A DNA stretch of 20,546 nucleotides from Zancudomyces culisetae. Taxonomy: Eukaryota; Kickxellomycota; Harpellomycetes; Harpellales; Legeriomycetaceae. Shown here piece after piece: positions 1-9,478 of the stretch; position 1 is the first letter of the stretch, and each line of letters opens with the position of its first letter. Position numbers and translations under genes: made by a program. The stretch covers positions 1 to 20,546 of the forward strand of contig LSSK01000904.1 in assembly GCA_001969505.1 (NCBI GenBank). Direction: 5' to 3'. Below the pieces are notes generated by a model, which saw only the letters and a program-made list of their open reading frames with translations, searched no databases and had not been told where the DNA came from.

Positions 1-2363
1 ATTTTTTTGGTTTGTTTTTCCATGATCATGGTCAGTACCATTCTCATTGTCACTACTGCTGTCGCCACCATTTGTGTTATACGCCGCAAGCTTCAGCGCC
101 ATAAACTTTGCCAACTGTTTGTGTAACGCACTGGCGCGGTTCTCATGCTCATAAAACCGATACAAGTTAATAAATGCATCAAAGAAAATAGGCCTCAGAT
201 CATATTTAAGTTTCTTCATGTCGCTTACAGTTACCTTCCCTATTTCCTTTGGTCTGACCATATCTATCAGCTGACATGTAATATCTGCCAGCGTTATCTT
301 TTCACCGTTGTTATCTATTTCCATTTTCTGACATATTTCTTCGTAGAAATACTCCAACTCATAAAGGCTAAGAATTCCATCTTCATCCAAATCAAGTATC
401 CGAAACCAATACCCCACTGCCGTCTCACTTCCTTTGTCGATTTCTGCAACCAAAAACCAAACAAAATCACCGTAGTCCATCGCCTTTTTCTTATGCCTTT
501 TCTCTCCACCATCGCCCTCTACAACCAAGCTTGCTTTTGGCTTTCCTTTACCATTCAGTATACGCGATATCACCCGTTTCGGTAATGCTCCATCAAAGTA
601 CCTTTTCAGGTTTTTGCCGCAAATATAACCATCCTTGTCTTCATCCAATTCATAAAAACTACAAAATATAACGTAAAAGTGTTTGTACGAAAATACACTG
701 GGATGCTCTACATTTACATCGATGCCTAAATCCTCTATCCCCTTTAATACTTTTAACATGTTGATTTTCTTGTATTGTCTATACCCCATCTTGTCCCCTA
801 TATAACTATTTGCCTCGTAAAATATCCGCTCTATTATCGTTTCGCAGAATTTCTCTTCAAATACTGCGTGACCTTCCAGAAATTTAAGTTCGGTATGGTT
901 CTCTATTACATCATACACTATATCTCTCAGATCTGCCCTTTTTGCATACCCCTTGTCTCTGCTTATTATATCAAACAGTATCTTTTCCCTATCACCCTCA
1001 TGTTTAACCCTTAGCTTCCGCCAATATCTATTTTATCTCACTTTTTTTAATAAATAATTCCTTAAAATAAATTATGACACCTATTCGTATGAATGTTGCT
1101 CTACCTGCTAAACTCTAGAAATCCATTATGCACCTCTTTGTTGTTGTCGCTACCCCATCCAAGCTCTCTCATCTTTTTGTACATTATTTTGTTACAATAT
1201 CTCGGCATTCCCAAGATCTTTGTCACATTGACAAACTCTTTTTCTTCAATCCCGAAACTCTCTTGCTCTTCAAAATAGTCCTGCATTCCCCGCTATATTA
1301 TTTACGCTTTGTTAATATTTTCTTTTCTCACACCTGTAATCTTATTGTTAAAATGTTATATACATGACAAGTAAATGTTAATTTTTTTTTACCATTTCCA
1401 TTTCTATCTCCCTTTCAAGGACAGTCTCCCCTGTTGTACCGGTATCCGCATAAGAACCCTCGACCACTATTTAAAATAAAGTAAGTTGAAATCCTGTCTC
1501 TTGTAAAAGTAAACTAAATATTTGAAATTTATCCAATGACTACGATTTCTTTTACCCCTTCTTTGGGCAAAGCAAATATACATTATGACTTTGTCAAGTA
1601 TGCAAAGTATTTTTACCTGTGCTTTCCGTTGACATTCGCTGCTTCTTTTTTCTACTTTCCGCTTTTAGAGCCTCAAAATCAAAATTGAAAACAAGATCTT
1701 CACCTCTTATTTCCTTCTTATCCACTCTTGCCATACTCTCCATCTCACTAAACTCTTCAGATATTCTATCCAATACTTCACAGTCATTTTTAGCCCTTGA
1801 CCGATTTATTAACGGCGATAACATCACCAAGTCTAGATTCATTTGTGAAAAAATATTGCTTTTATTCTTTGTATCACTACATTGCTTCCTTTCGTCCTTT
1901 CCCCGCCATTTTATGTGCCCACACAGCAACAAGCAGACATATAATAAAGTATTAGTACAACAGAATCGTATATCTTACCTTTCGTTAGCTCATCCTTGAT
2001 TCTGTTAACCTTATTTGAAAGCCCTTCAAGCTTGCCTTTGTTTACAAGTGGGCTAAGAGGTGGAAACGTGTCGTTTGCAGAAACAGGCGAGCCAAAGATT
2101 ATTTTCTTTTTGATGCTTTTGCTCGCTTTGGCCGATCTCTCTATTTCTGTACTCAACCCTTCAAGCAACCGCTGCCCAGAGACCTTGGATTGCGGTGACC
2201 ACCTATTTCCTACCTCGCACAATTCATCCACCACGAGCTCCTTAACACCTTCTTCCATTTCTGACTCTAATTTCGTCAGTTTTTTACTCGATTTGTCGGG
2301 TGTTTGTGGTGGGTCCACCTCCCCCCTGCTTGCTTCAATTGATGAATTATCTATCTTTAACAT
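1..2363 (-). CDS. PP2A regulatory subunit B'' (PR72/PPP2R3-like), 3' end off window
   Basis: A calcium-binding B''-type subunit that would direct the PP2A core enzyme to its substrates. I rebuilt it from exons 1979-2363, 1617-1832, 1393-1466, 1105-1292 and 1-1027. The phases agree across all junctions and give 630 codons before the left edge. The last two exons match the family closely: FVNVTK, then FLEGHAVFEEKF, the SYKHFYVIFCSFYELD block, a first EF hand at about residues 416-427 (D416, D418, D420, G421), YGDFVWFLVAEIDK, and a second canonical EF hand DLDEDGILSLYEL at about 500-512 followed by EYFYEE. The first 200 or so residues are Ser/Lys-rich and show no family signature. The start is taken at the first ATG of the open frame; the frame is open further upstream but has no other ATG. 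The first intron is uncertain: TACTAAT at 1951-1957 lies about 118 nt from the only phase-compatible acceptor. The donor at 1104 is GTAGAG, which is unusual here. Family identity is firm; exons 1-2 are less so. Confidence 0.88.
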
Positions 2364-3355
2364 TTGTCCGTCACAAAGTGTTTCCCTGTATACTTCCAAA
2401 TGGTTGATATCTGCGTGGTAACTAGAATCCTTGCAGTTGTTTCTAACTTGGTGGTATTACAGTTTTATGTTTGCTGCTTGCAGGTTATGAAAATAGTATA
2501 TGATAGTATCTTATATTATTGATTTATACAGCACATTGAATAGTAAAAGAATAAATCCCGTAATATCATGCTAAATAACTAAATATTTGTTTGTCTTTGC
2601 TTATTAAATGCTTAATGTAAACAAAATCAGAAAAAGCATTTCAAAAAATTTTTTTGTCCAACAATTAGCTATTGTTTGCGCCTATACAACCGGAAATAAA
2701 AATCATAACCAAGTGGATTAAGTTCGTTTTTTTTTCTTATTGCAACCATTTTTTGACCAATAAATACAAAAACCCACCAAAAAAAATCTCTGGCATCCTC
2801 ACATTCTGTAACATCACTGCCATCAGCTCAATATTAAACCAAGCAAGCGTTTCCAATCCCAGTGAGGTCCGCATAGCTCTAGCCCAACACTTTTGCTTGT
2901 ACATGTCCCTCATGCTTTACAAAACAAAGCAGGAACCAAGTAAGTAAAACCAACCAGGTCTCACGTTTCTAGCCATATTTCTGAACACATCCTCCTAGCG
3001 TTTGAGTTCATGGCTACAATATGTACTGGTAGTGTTGTAAACGGCCATCAGTGTTGCCCATTTTTTTCTCTTACAACACCTGAATCCATTTTCATGCTTG
3101 TAAGGCTAAATACTCAATACTGGTATATGACCACTTGTCAAAAGTGCAATCATAAAGAGCATTCCAGCTCAGATATACGCATATTATTTTTGAATGCTTT
3201 CACCCATCCCCTTCTCCTTGTATTTCGTTTACACATAAACACAATTTTAATAGGATACTTCTATTGCAAATACATATATATATAAAATATAATACACCAT
3301 CTATTCTACTGCAGATTCATTCCTTTCGCACCTCAAAAATCAACTAAAACATATA
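2364..3355. other. Gene-poor stretch with two competing small-gene candidates
   Basis: This is the 5' flank of the PP2A subunit and the 3' flank of Trs23. No known gene is recognised. The part at 2800-2900 is visibly richer in G+C than its surroundings. Two spliced readings are possible. On the plus strand, an open frame at about 2669-2938 ends at GTAAGT and can join in phase to 2999-3285 through a 60-nt intron. On the minus strand, ATG at 2976, a 42-nt GT-AG gap (2879-2920) and an end at 2737 give a 65-residue peptide with two hydrophobic segments. They overlap, so at most one is likely to be real. Neither resembles a family I know. Confidence 0.3.
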
Positions 3356-3950
3356 TCAATTCGGTTTGATTAGCATCCGTAAGTGGGTATCAAACATTTC
3401 GGATTTGATTGGCATCTCTGGCGTATGAAACGGATTTTTCAGCACGTAGTCACTGTAAATCTCGTAAACTTTTTTGAGTACAACATCTACATGATTCTGG
3501 TCGGGATCTGAAACAACAATAAACATCACGCCTATTTATGTGCAATAGAAGAACGTTTGGTATTATGCCAGCTTACATTAATTATGACACTTTTCATCTC
3601 TTTGTGAATGATGGTATTCTCATCTTCATCTTTTTTTCTGTACACCTGAGACCATAACACCCTTCTTCAGCTACTAAAACCTGAATATAGAAAGAAAAAA
3701 AAACAAGCATACCTGTTGGTGTCTGGTAGCAATGCATATTTATGTTATCTGTCTCAATTAGTTCTATCCCGGATGATGCAATGTTCTCTCCAGCATGTGG
3801 AGAAATCCTCGAAGCGATTGCATATATTCCATGAAAGGTTCCCGCCATAATCAGATACTCGTTTGAATTCAGTTTCGCCAGCCCTTCGTTGTAGGTTTTG
3901 TTGTAAATCAGACCCCCGGCCTTGTTTATTATAAACAGGGAATAAATCAT
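3356..3950 (-). CDS. TRS23: TRAPP complex subunit Trs23/TRAPPC4
   Basis: A longin-fold core subunit of TRAPP, the Rab1/Ypt1 exchange factor acting at the ER-Golgi interface. Exon 3713-3950 begins MIYSLFIINKAGGLIY and carries the family blocks AGTFHGIYAIASRISP, SGIELIETDNINMHCYQT. Exon 3356-3507 carries DPDQNHVDVVLKKVYEIYSD, then YVLKNPFHTPEMPIKSEMFD, and ends in TGA. The donor is GTATGC (3707-3712) and the acceptor is TTGTTTCAG. Joining the two directly is in phase and gives 129 residues. That is short for the family: the PDZ-like insert found after the first strand in animal and budding-yeast proteins is absent, much as in plant TRAPPC4. The join also skips the conserved strand expected between CYQT and DPxQ (GxKFxxxx). 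A mini-exon may therefore hide in the 205-nt intron, although no in-phase candidate has both good splice sites. Identity is firm; the exon list is incomplete or odd. Confidence 0.9.
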
Positions 3951-4240
3951 TTTTTTATTACTTTTCTTTGAGTTCGGCTGTCCTCTCTGTCAAGAGATAA
4001 TATATTTAATCTGCTGAGTTGAAACAAAAAAAATGAACAAGGAGGGTCTAAAGTAGCAACACAACAGTTAAAATAAATTATGAAAATTTGCCAATTATGT
4101 AAAACCCCAGACCAAACAGAAAGCAAGGCCAAACCCAAATGCTGGCAAAATAAATTCTGAACTGTTTAATTATCTCTTTTTTGGATTGCTTTTAGCATTG
4201 AAGTTGAATTCCAGCCATTAAATGCAACAAAAATACAAGA
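3951..4240. other. Divergent intergenic region between TRS23 and the coiled-coil gene
   Basis: About 290 bases hold the 5' flanks of two genes transcribed away from each other. A minus-strand frame upstream of TRS23 (3947-4138) is open but lacks an ATG and overlaps the TRS23 start codon. A pyrimidine-rich stretch ending TTTTAG at about 4186-4195 looks like a 3' splice site and could mark a 5'-UTR intron of the plus-strand gene, but no donor was assigned. Confidence 0.4.
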
Positions 4241-4594
4241 ATGACTTCAGAGGATTCCAACAGTAGTAAAGAAAAAACTGATAGGCTGGGAGATGATAGT
4301 CCCCTTGACTCACTTGAAATTGGAAACATGCGCTTGACTGAGTTTTTGGACGAAATAAAATCAAACATTGACAACATAACCCTTGGCTCCGAAAATCTTG
4401 TGCCCAGCCAGCAACAGGATTCTGTAAATGGAACCGAAAAATCTGACATTGCATCTTTGTACTCGAGTATTTCAAAAACCGAACAGGCAATGGATCATGT
4501 TGAATCTCGGCTGGACACCATCTTGAAAATGCTTGATGACGTGATTAATGAAGCTAAACCTGAAAATAACGCAGATTCGACCAACATCGAATAG
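4241..4594 (+). CDS. Small acidic coiled-coil protein, function unknown
   Basis: 117 residues, ATG start, TAG stop, no intron needed; the frame is closed by TGA a few codons upstream of the ATG. The first 60 residues are acidic and Ser/Asn-rich with one amphipathic stretch (RLTEFLDEIKSNIDNI, about 31-46). Residues 70-104 form a clear coiled coil: L73, I77, T80, M84, V87, L91, I94, L98 and V101 keep an unbroken 4-3 heptad spacing. There is no signal peptide and no membrane segment. The size and design resemble small subunits of coiled-coil assemblies such as BLOC-1/BORC or the DASH complex, but I do not recognise a specific family and assign no function. The heptad and the clean start make it likely to be a real gene. 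It is divergent from TRS23 and convergent with the next gene. Confidence 0.65.
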   Translation: MTSEDSNSSKEKTDRLGDDSPLDSLEIGNMRLTEFLDEIKSNIDNITLGSENLVPSQQQDSVNGTEKSDIASLYSSISKTEQAMDHVESRLDTILKMLDDVINEAKPENNADSTNIE

Positions 4595-4986
4595 TTTTAA
4601 ACTTTTTTTTATCAATATACAGAGGAATCATTTAGCTGCATATACAACGTAGTGTAAACGGTAGCCAAAATGTTAACAGCGTGGTCAGAGGTACGAAAAA
4701 AAAAGTGTACCGCTAGTGATTGGAAGTTTCGCTTTTAGCCTTACATATAATGTTTTTGGCCTCCTGTATTGTAAAACAAATTGTACATAGGTTTTTATTA
4801 ATAATACTATAACAAACTATTTAACTCTTATAAAGAAGTAATATTCGAAACCAAGTGATCTTGCAATTTGAATTGTTTTTGTTATTTAGGGAGTTGTGTT
4901 AAATAGTTTGTAGACACAGTTGCAACGTGTTTAGGAAAAAAAGTTATGAGTGGCGGAAACAAGAATTTCTCTCGTTTTCAAATATA
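4595..4986. other. Convergent 3' flanks
   Basis: The 3' ends of the coiled-coil gene and of the MARVEL-like gene face each other here. The stretch is A+T-rich with no supported gene. A short frame ATGTTAACAGCGTGGTCAGAG followed by GTACGA at about 4670-4696 resembles a first exon, but no in-phase continuation with recognisable content was found. Confidence 0.4.
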
Positions 4987-6094
4987 TCAGTCGAAGCTCG
5001 CTAACCACAAAATTTCCATAAACACAGAGAGTAACTCCAAAGCTCCTACAGCTATACCACACGATACGCCAGCAGTAAACATTGCGCACCTATTCAAAAT
5101 AATACATTATTGATGTCATTTAATGTATTGAATTAATATGTTTCCTAATGTTCAATAAACCATATAATAAATATTGTAATCAAGATTTACCATCCGCCAT
5201 AACCCTTGACAGTCTTAAATGCACATTCGACAACCAGTATCGAGACTGCACACATTCCGGCCCAGAGGAGCACCAATATGACATTTATTCCTATAGTTTG
5301 TCTCTTGTAGCCAGACGTGGCCCTATCATACGATTTCTTAGACATTATTTTAAATATCACCCGGAAAGAAGCGATTAATGACACAGACGCAATCACAGCC
5401 ATTGGTATTTGGCCAGCAACATAGTTGTTAGGTCTAGTATTAGATACCTATAGAGTTTGGTAATATCAGCAGTGTTAGTAGTAGTGATAGCAATATTTTT
5501 AATAAGTGCAAATAAAATCATGGTATAAAACGGAAAATTCATCAATACTAGTCTTTTGATTTGGAGTGTTAGATATCGCTGTTTTAACGATGTCACTATT
5601 TTTACACTTTTAAAAAAACGACGGCTGATACGTATACTTACGCTATTTGAACCGAAAGTGAATCCCAAACATGCAATACAGAGAAGTACAGTCAACACCT
5701 TGAACAGCAGCAAATAAAATCGAACTTTGCGTCGTTTTGCTCCCTTTTCTTGTAGTGTAGCTTTAGATGAGTTGACCTCTACCGTCCCAAGTACGTGGCT
5801 TTGCGTACCAGAGCCGCCATGCTTTTCACTTGTAGCTCCACTCTTTCCGCTTTTTACGGTGCTGGCTTTCATCGATTCACTGTCCGTAGCCCGTCTATCC
5901 ACATGTACGCTAGCTGGCGTGGAAATAGCAGCATCATCCGTTCCTACTACAATACTCGTATACTGTTCCGATATCTCAGCAGACCGCATCTCACTATTAG
6001 CTGAAGTGTCAACACCTGTGTCATACGCCGATTGTGGTGGATTTGCCTTCCCCTTTTTGCTTTTTCTCCCCATTATTTTTCTAATAAATTTCAT
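4987..6094 (-). CDS. Four-transmembrane MARVEL-like membrane protein
   Basis: Rebuilt from three exons: 5642-6094, 5191-5447 and 4987-5089. All phases agree and give 270 residues ending in TGA. Intron 1 (5448-5641) has donor GTAAGT, a perfect TACTAAC branch point about 30 nt before the acceptor, and ends CTATAG. Intron 2 (5090-5190) has donor GTAAAT and ends GAATAG. The N-terminal 120 residues are cytosolic-looking, Ser/Thr/Lys-rich and basic at the start, and probably phosphorylated. Then come four hydrophobic segments at about 126-147 (RFYLLLFKVLTVLLCIACLG), 160-184 (GQIPMAVIASVSLIASFRV), 202-226 (IGINVILVLLWAGMCAVS) and 240-267 (TAGVSCGIAVGALELLS). The spacing and the small-residue-rich last helix fit the MARVEL/tetraspan pattern of plasma-membrane or vesicle proteins. 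The topology is well supported; the family name is inference. Confidence 0.72.
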
Positions 6095-8021
6095 TTTTAA
6101 AATCAGATGAGCGTCAAGGAGTTTAGTAGACGTTTGTTAATACTTAAATATTACAATTAGATATAGTCTTTTTCTGAATTATCAATAGAGCAAAGAAAAT
6201 AATAAAATAGCCTAGTAATTGATAATCTTCAACACTTTTGAAAACGAGGTAATTATTGAAAAGGATATTAAAAAAAAGCACAAAGCAATTTTATAAGATT
6301 TAAAATGATGTCTTTGAATACAAACACAATACATGCAGTGCTTAACCAAGGCATTGGAGCCACCTACTCCCTTGTTGATTTAGTACTTAACGCATACTTA
6401 CTCTGTTTATCGTTTTCTAGTTATCGAAATATGTTCGTCTTGAAGTTGTTTGTCTAAACAAACTTTGTTTGAAAGAGGTATTATTTGTATATCAAGTATA
6501 TTAGGGTAAATATTTAACAGTACTAGTAAATAAAAGGATTATTATCTGGTCTACTATATGGTCCGTAATAGGAGTGTCTCTATTACATACCAAACTCTTA
6601 TCTTAGCTTTTTGTGTTTGTTTTTTTATGACTCTAAGGTAGTTGAGCTATTGATTGGACTTTTTGTATATACATTGGATTAGTTATATATATTTATATTA
6701 AGTTGTATTGTATCAGAAAAATAAGAACACCAAACTAGAAACATTAAATATAGTGCTACCCCCCGATATTTATATCTCACAATGACACTTGCTACACACA
6801 ACTGTGTTTGGCAAACACATTCTTAACGTATCTGCTTTTATTTATCGTCTTGGTTGAATAAAAGACTGCAGCAACTAACAAAAGCTGTAAACAACACATT
6901 TTTACTTGTCAGTATTTGCTATCAAATAACCATTTGTGCGCTAATCCACTCTGTCCACTGAGCTTGTTGGGTTTTTTTAATATCATTTCTGTCTGAGCCA
7001 TTACCTACAAATCACAAAAACATTATCAAATCCAATTCTTTTACAAACAGAATTGGAGTTTTAAAGTCATTATTATTTAACACCAGCTTTTATATATTTA
7101 ATTTGGATCGCACAACCAATTGCACTAACATAAAATTAGCATCAAACGCAAGTCAGTATTAATTTTATCTACGACTCCTCAGCTTGGATGAGGATGTGCC
7201 TCTAAAAATACTTTGCTCATGTATCACTAGACCAATCACGCCCAAGTGCTCTAAATACCTGAGGTGCGCTTGATCTAATTTTGCTAATCACCCATCCTAT
7301 ATATATTTGAGATTTGAGGTGTGTTTTGTTCAACTAAAATAACACATTTTCTGCACCGCTCCCTCCATCCGATTAATAGGCAGTCATTTTTCAAATTATT
7401 TAGTTTTTTCAGAGTTTGCAACAAGAGTCAATAATATCCTGTCCTTTAAATACCATTTACGGAATTTGGTGAAGTGCTTGATCTAGAAAAAGGAATGCCC
7501 CATAAAAACCATTGAAGGATAATAACGAATATTAAGTAACTCAGATTCTACTTATTTTCGTGAGGAATACAAAATGTATAACAAGGTTTTAAACTGCACA
7601 TTCACACATAGCTTTTAGACGATAAATATATGATCGAATACAAGACCAAGTTTAAAGGTGACTGCACATTGGGTTTCTTTTAAAGTTTGGTGACTCTATC
7701 AAAAAAAACCCCTGTGTTAGTAATACAAGGTTATCCACTGGGGATTTACTGATACCATACCACCCGAGATTTATTGTATGGACTATTTATTTATATTTTA
7801 ACTCGCTTCTCCTCACCCTTTCCCCGTTCTAAAAAAAATCTACTCACAACTTTAAAGCCTCCCCAGAAATCATTTTGGGTTATAGTAAAAATCGGTCAGA
7901 TCATTGAAAAACTATACACAAATTATGGTGTTAAATATGGAGAAATGTCTGGGTGTGATCTTTGTTAAAAAAAAGAAAAAAAAGAAAAGGGTAGGTGTTA
8001 ACCTGGCTAAATGAGCTGTCC
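6095..8021. other. 1.9 kb intergenic region without a recognisable gene
   Basis: This is the 5' flank of the MARVEL-like gene and the 3' flank of the lactate dehydrogenase gene. It is strongly A+T-rich with homopolymer runs. The longest open frame (about 7774-7968) has no family resemblance and no splice context. I see no tRNA box pattern and no convincing C/D snoRNA. A perfect 8-bp inverted repeat lies at 7031-7038 and 7050-7057 (TCCAATTC/GAATTGGA, 11-nt loop). A spliceosomal or other non-coding RNA could be present, but I cannot demonstrate one. Confidence 0.45.
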
Positions 8022-8933
8022 CTAATACATGTCACAGAATGATTTGATTTTTTCGGCTGCAGTCTTGAGTTTTTCGGTTTCCTCCTCGTTTAGTCGAAGT
8101 GGGAGTGGAGATGCACCATGCGCGCCCACAATTGCAGGAACCGACAAGTAACAGTCATACTCCTCAACGTAGTTACATACAGGATATACTTTACTTTCGT
8201 CACCCAAAATACTTCTAGCAATGTGGGCTACATGCAAACCGACTCCGTAATATGTGGAGCCCTTGGCCTCGATAATTGAATAGGCTTTGCGGCTGACTTC
8301 TTTCTCAAGTTTTTGTAAATCCACACCTTTTAGCTTTGGGTGTCCCAGTAATGGTGTTCCACCAACAGATGAGATGGACCAGCCAACAAACTGTGAATCT
8401 CCATGTTCACCTAAAGTTCCGGAGTGAATCGAGCTCGGTGAGATTCCTAGTATTCTTGACAGCTCGTTTCTCAGTCGTCCAGAATCCAAAAAGGTACCGG
8501 AACCTATGACTTGATTTTTTGGTAATCCGGACGTTTTTTGGGAAATGGCGGTCAAAATGTCAACAGGGTTTGATACCATTAAAATCACAGCGCTGCTCTT
8601 TATTGGCTGCATTTTTTCCATAATCGAGTTGATGATAGTATAGTTTCTTCCTATAAGCTCAGAGCGTGGCTCGTTTGGTCTCTGACGGGCTCCTGCAGTT
8701 ATTATGATGACGTCACATTGGCCTGCCTCTTGAAAAGTTCCAGCGGCACATGTAGCTGGTGATAGGAATGCTGCATCGTTGATATCTAGTGCTTGTCCTC
8801 TGGCCAAATCTTCATCAACATCCACAATCAAAATACTCACAGGAAACTTCATTGTAACTAGAGAAAAGGCTGTTGCTGAACCTACATTACCTCCTCCTCC
8901 TATAACTGCTACCTTTGGAGTTGTTAGCGGCAT
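8022..8933 (-). CDS. L-lactate dehydrogenase (NAD-dependent)
   Basis: Interconverts pyruvate and L-lactate with NADH in the cytosol. 303 residues in one uninterrupted frame, with ATG at 8933 directly before a Rossmann fold: GGGGNVG at 12-18 and an acidic cofactor loop (D38, D40), indicating NAD rather than NADP. The position that separates lactate from malate enzymes is glutamine (Q84 in ARQRPNEPR, equivalent to Q102), as in LDH; malate dehydrogenases have arginine there. Catalytic equivalents are present: R90 (R109), D150 and R153 in FLDSGRLR (D168, R171), and H177 in GEHGDS (H195). SNPVDILT at 121-128 is also typical. No mitochondrial presequence and no N-terminal arm. It lacks introns, unlike most neighbours. 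L-LDH is uncommon in yeasts, so gene transfer is possible but unproven. The family call is firm; substrate specificity rests on one residue. Confidence 0.92.
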   Translation of the reverse strand: MPLTTPKVAVIGGGGNVGSATAFSLVTMKFPVSILIVDVDEDLARGQALDINDAAFLSPATCAAGTFQEAGQCDVIIITAGARQRPNEPRSELIGRNYTIINSIMEKMQPIKSSAVILMVSNPVDILTAISQKTSGLPKNQVIGSGTFLDSGRLRNELSRILGISPSSIHSGTLGEHGDSQFVGWSISSVGGTPLLGHPKLKGVDLQKLEKEVSRKAYSIIEAKGSTYYGVGLHVAHIARSILGDESKVYPVCNYVEEYDCYLSVPAIVGAHGASPLPLRLNEEETEKLKTAAEKIKSFCDMY

Positions 8934-9478
8934 TTTCGAATTGTTATATATATTTTGCTGTTATCCTTACTGACGTTAAAAAATGGTAACGGCAGTGCGT
9001 GTGTGTGTTTTTGTAAAGTATATATCTAGCTGTAAAGAGAAAAAGAAAAAGAATGCATCCTTGCGTTTCGAGCAGGTTTTATACCTTTTTCTGGCCAACC
9101 GACTTTTCACTTTTTTTTTCCGGCGCTTTCTGCGACCATCGTGATATTTTTGAGCGCCCTTCCTGGCTCGGTCCATAAAATGGAATTTAAAAACTGTGGT
9201 GTGATTTGTTTCATGTATTCAAATTTGAGATTGAGAGGCCGACAAACATTCGAGGATATTTTTTCATTTTGCAACAAATCGGGTTCGTTGGGGAATGCAT
9301 GCCACTTTTATTTTGGAATGTTAATCTCGAATAGTTTTACAAAGTTGAAATGCAAATGCACCGAAAAATACATCGATTTCTAGCATATAAAAATAACAGG
9401 TGTAAAAAAAATCGATAGTAAAACTTTGCCACAAAGGCGTGAATAAAAATAAATGCATGGTGAATTAATCGATACAGG
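8934..9478. other. Intergenic region, LDH promoter side
   Basis: The 3' flank of the phosphatase gene and the promoter of the lactate dehydrogenase gene (both minus strand). A very basic minus-strand frame at 8976-9176 starts with ATG but spans the TATA-like element and ends in low-complexity sequence, so it is not called as a gene. Confidence 0.4.
9077..9083 (-). promoter_or_regulatory. TATA-like element upstream of lactate dehydrogenase
   Basis: The minus strand reads TATAAAA here, about 145-150 bases before the LDH ATG, within the distance range of yeast TATA boxes. It is followed downstream by a pyrimidine-rich tract. This is a motif match only; such motifs are frequent in A+T-rich DNA. 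Confidence 0.3.

Noticed and set aside
145-585. A 146-codon plus-strand open frame.
   Set aside because: It lies antisense to the clear EF-hand region of the PP2A subunit and has no family features.
3947-4138. A minus-strand frame ending over the TRS23 start codon, possibly an upstream ORF.
   Set aside because: It has no ATG; it opens only with TTG.
4946-5113. A 55-codon plus-strand frame starting MSGGNK.
   Set aside because: It is the antisense of the last exon of the MARVEL-like gene, which has a coherent fourth membrane helix and in-phase splice sites.
8976-9176. A very basic 66-residue minus-strand frame upstream of LDH, resembling a small ribosomal protein.
   Set aside because: It spans the LDH TATA-like element and a poly-pyrimidine run; its basic character follows from A/G-rich composition and no known ribosomal protein matches.
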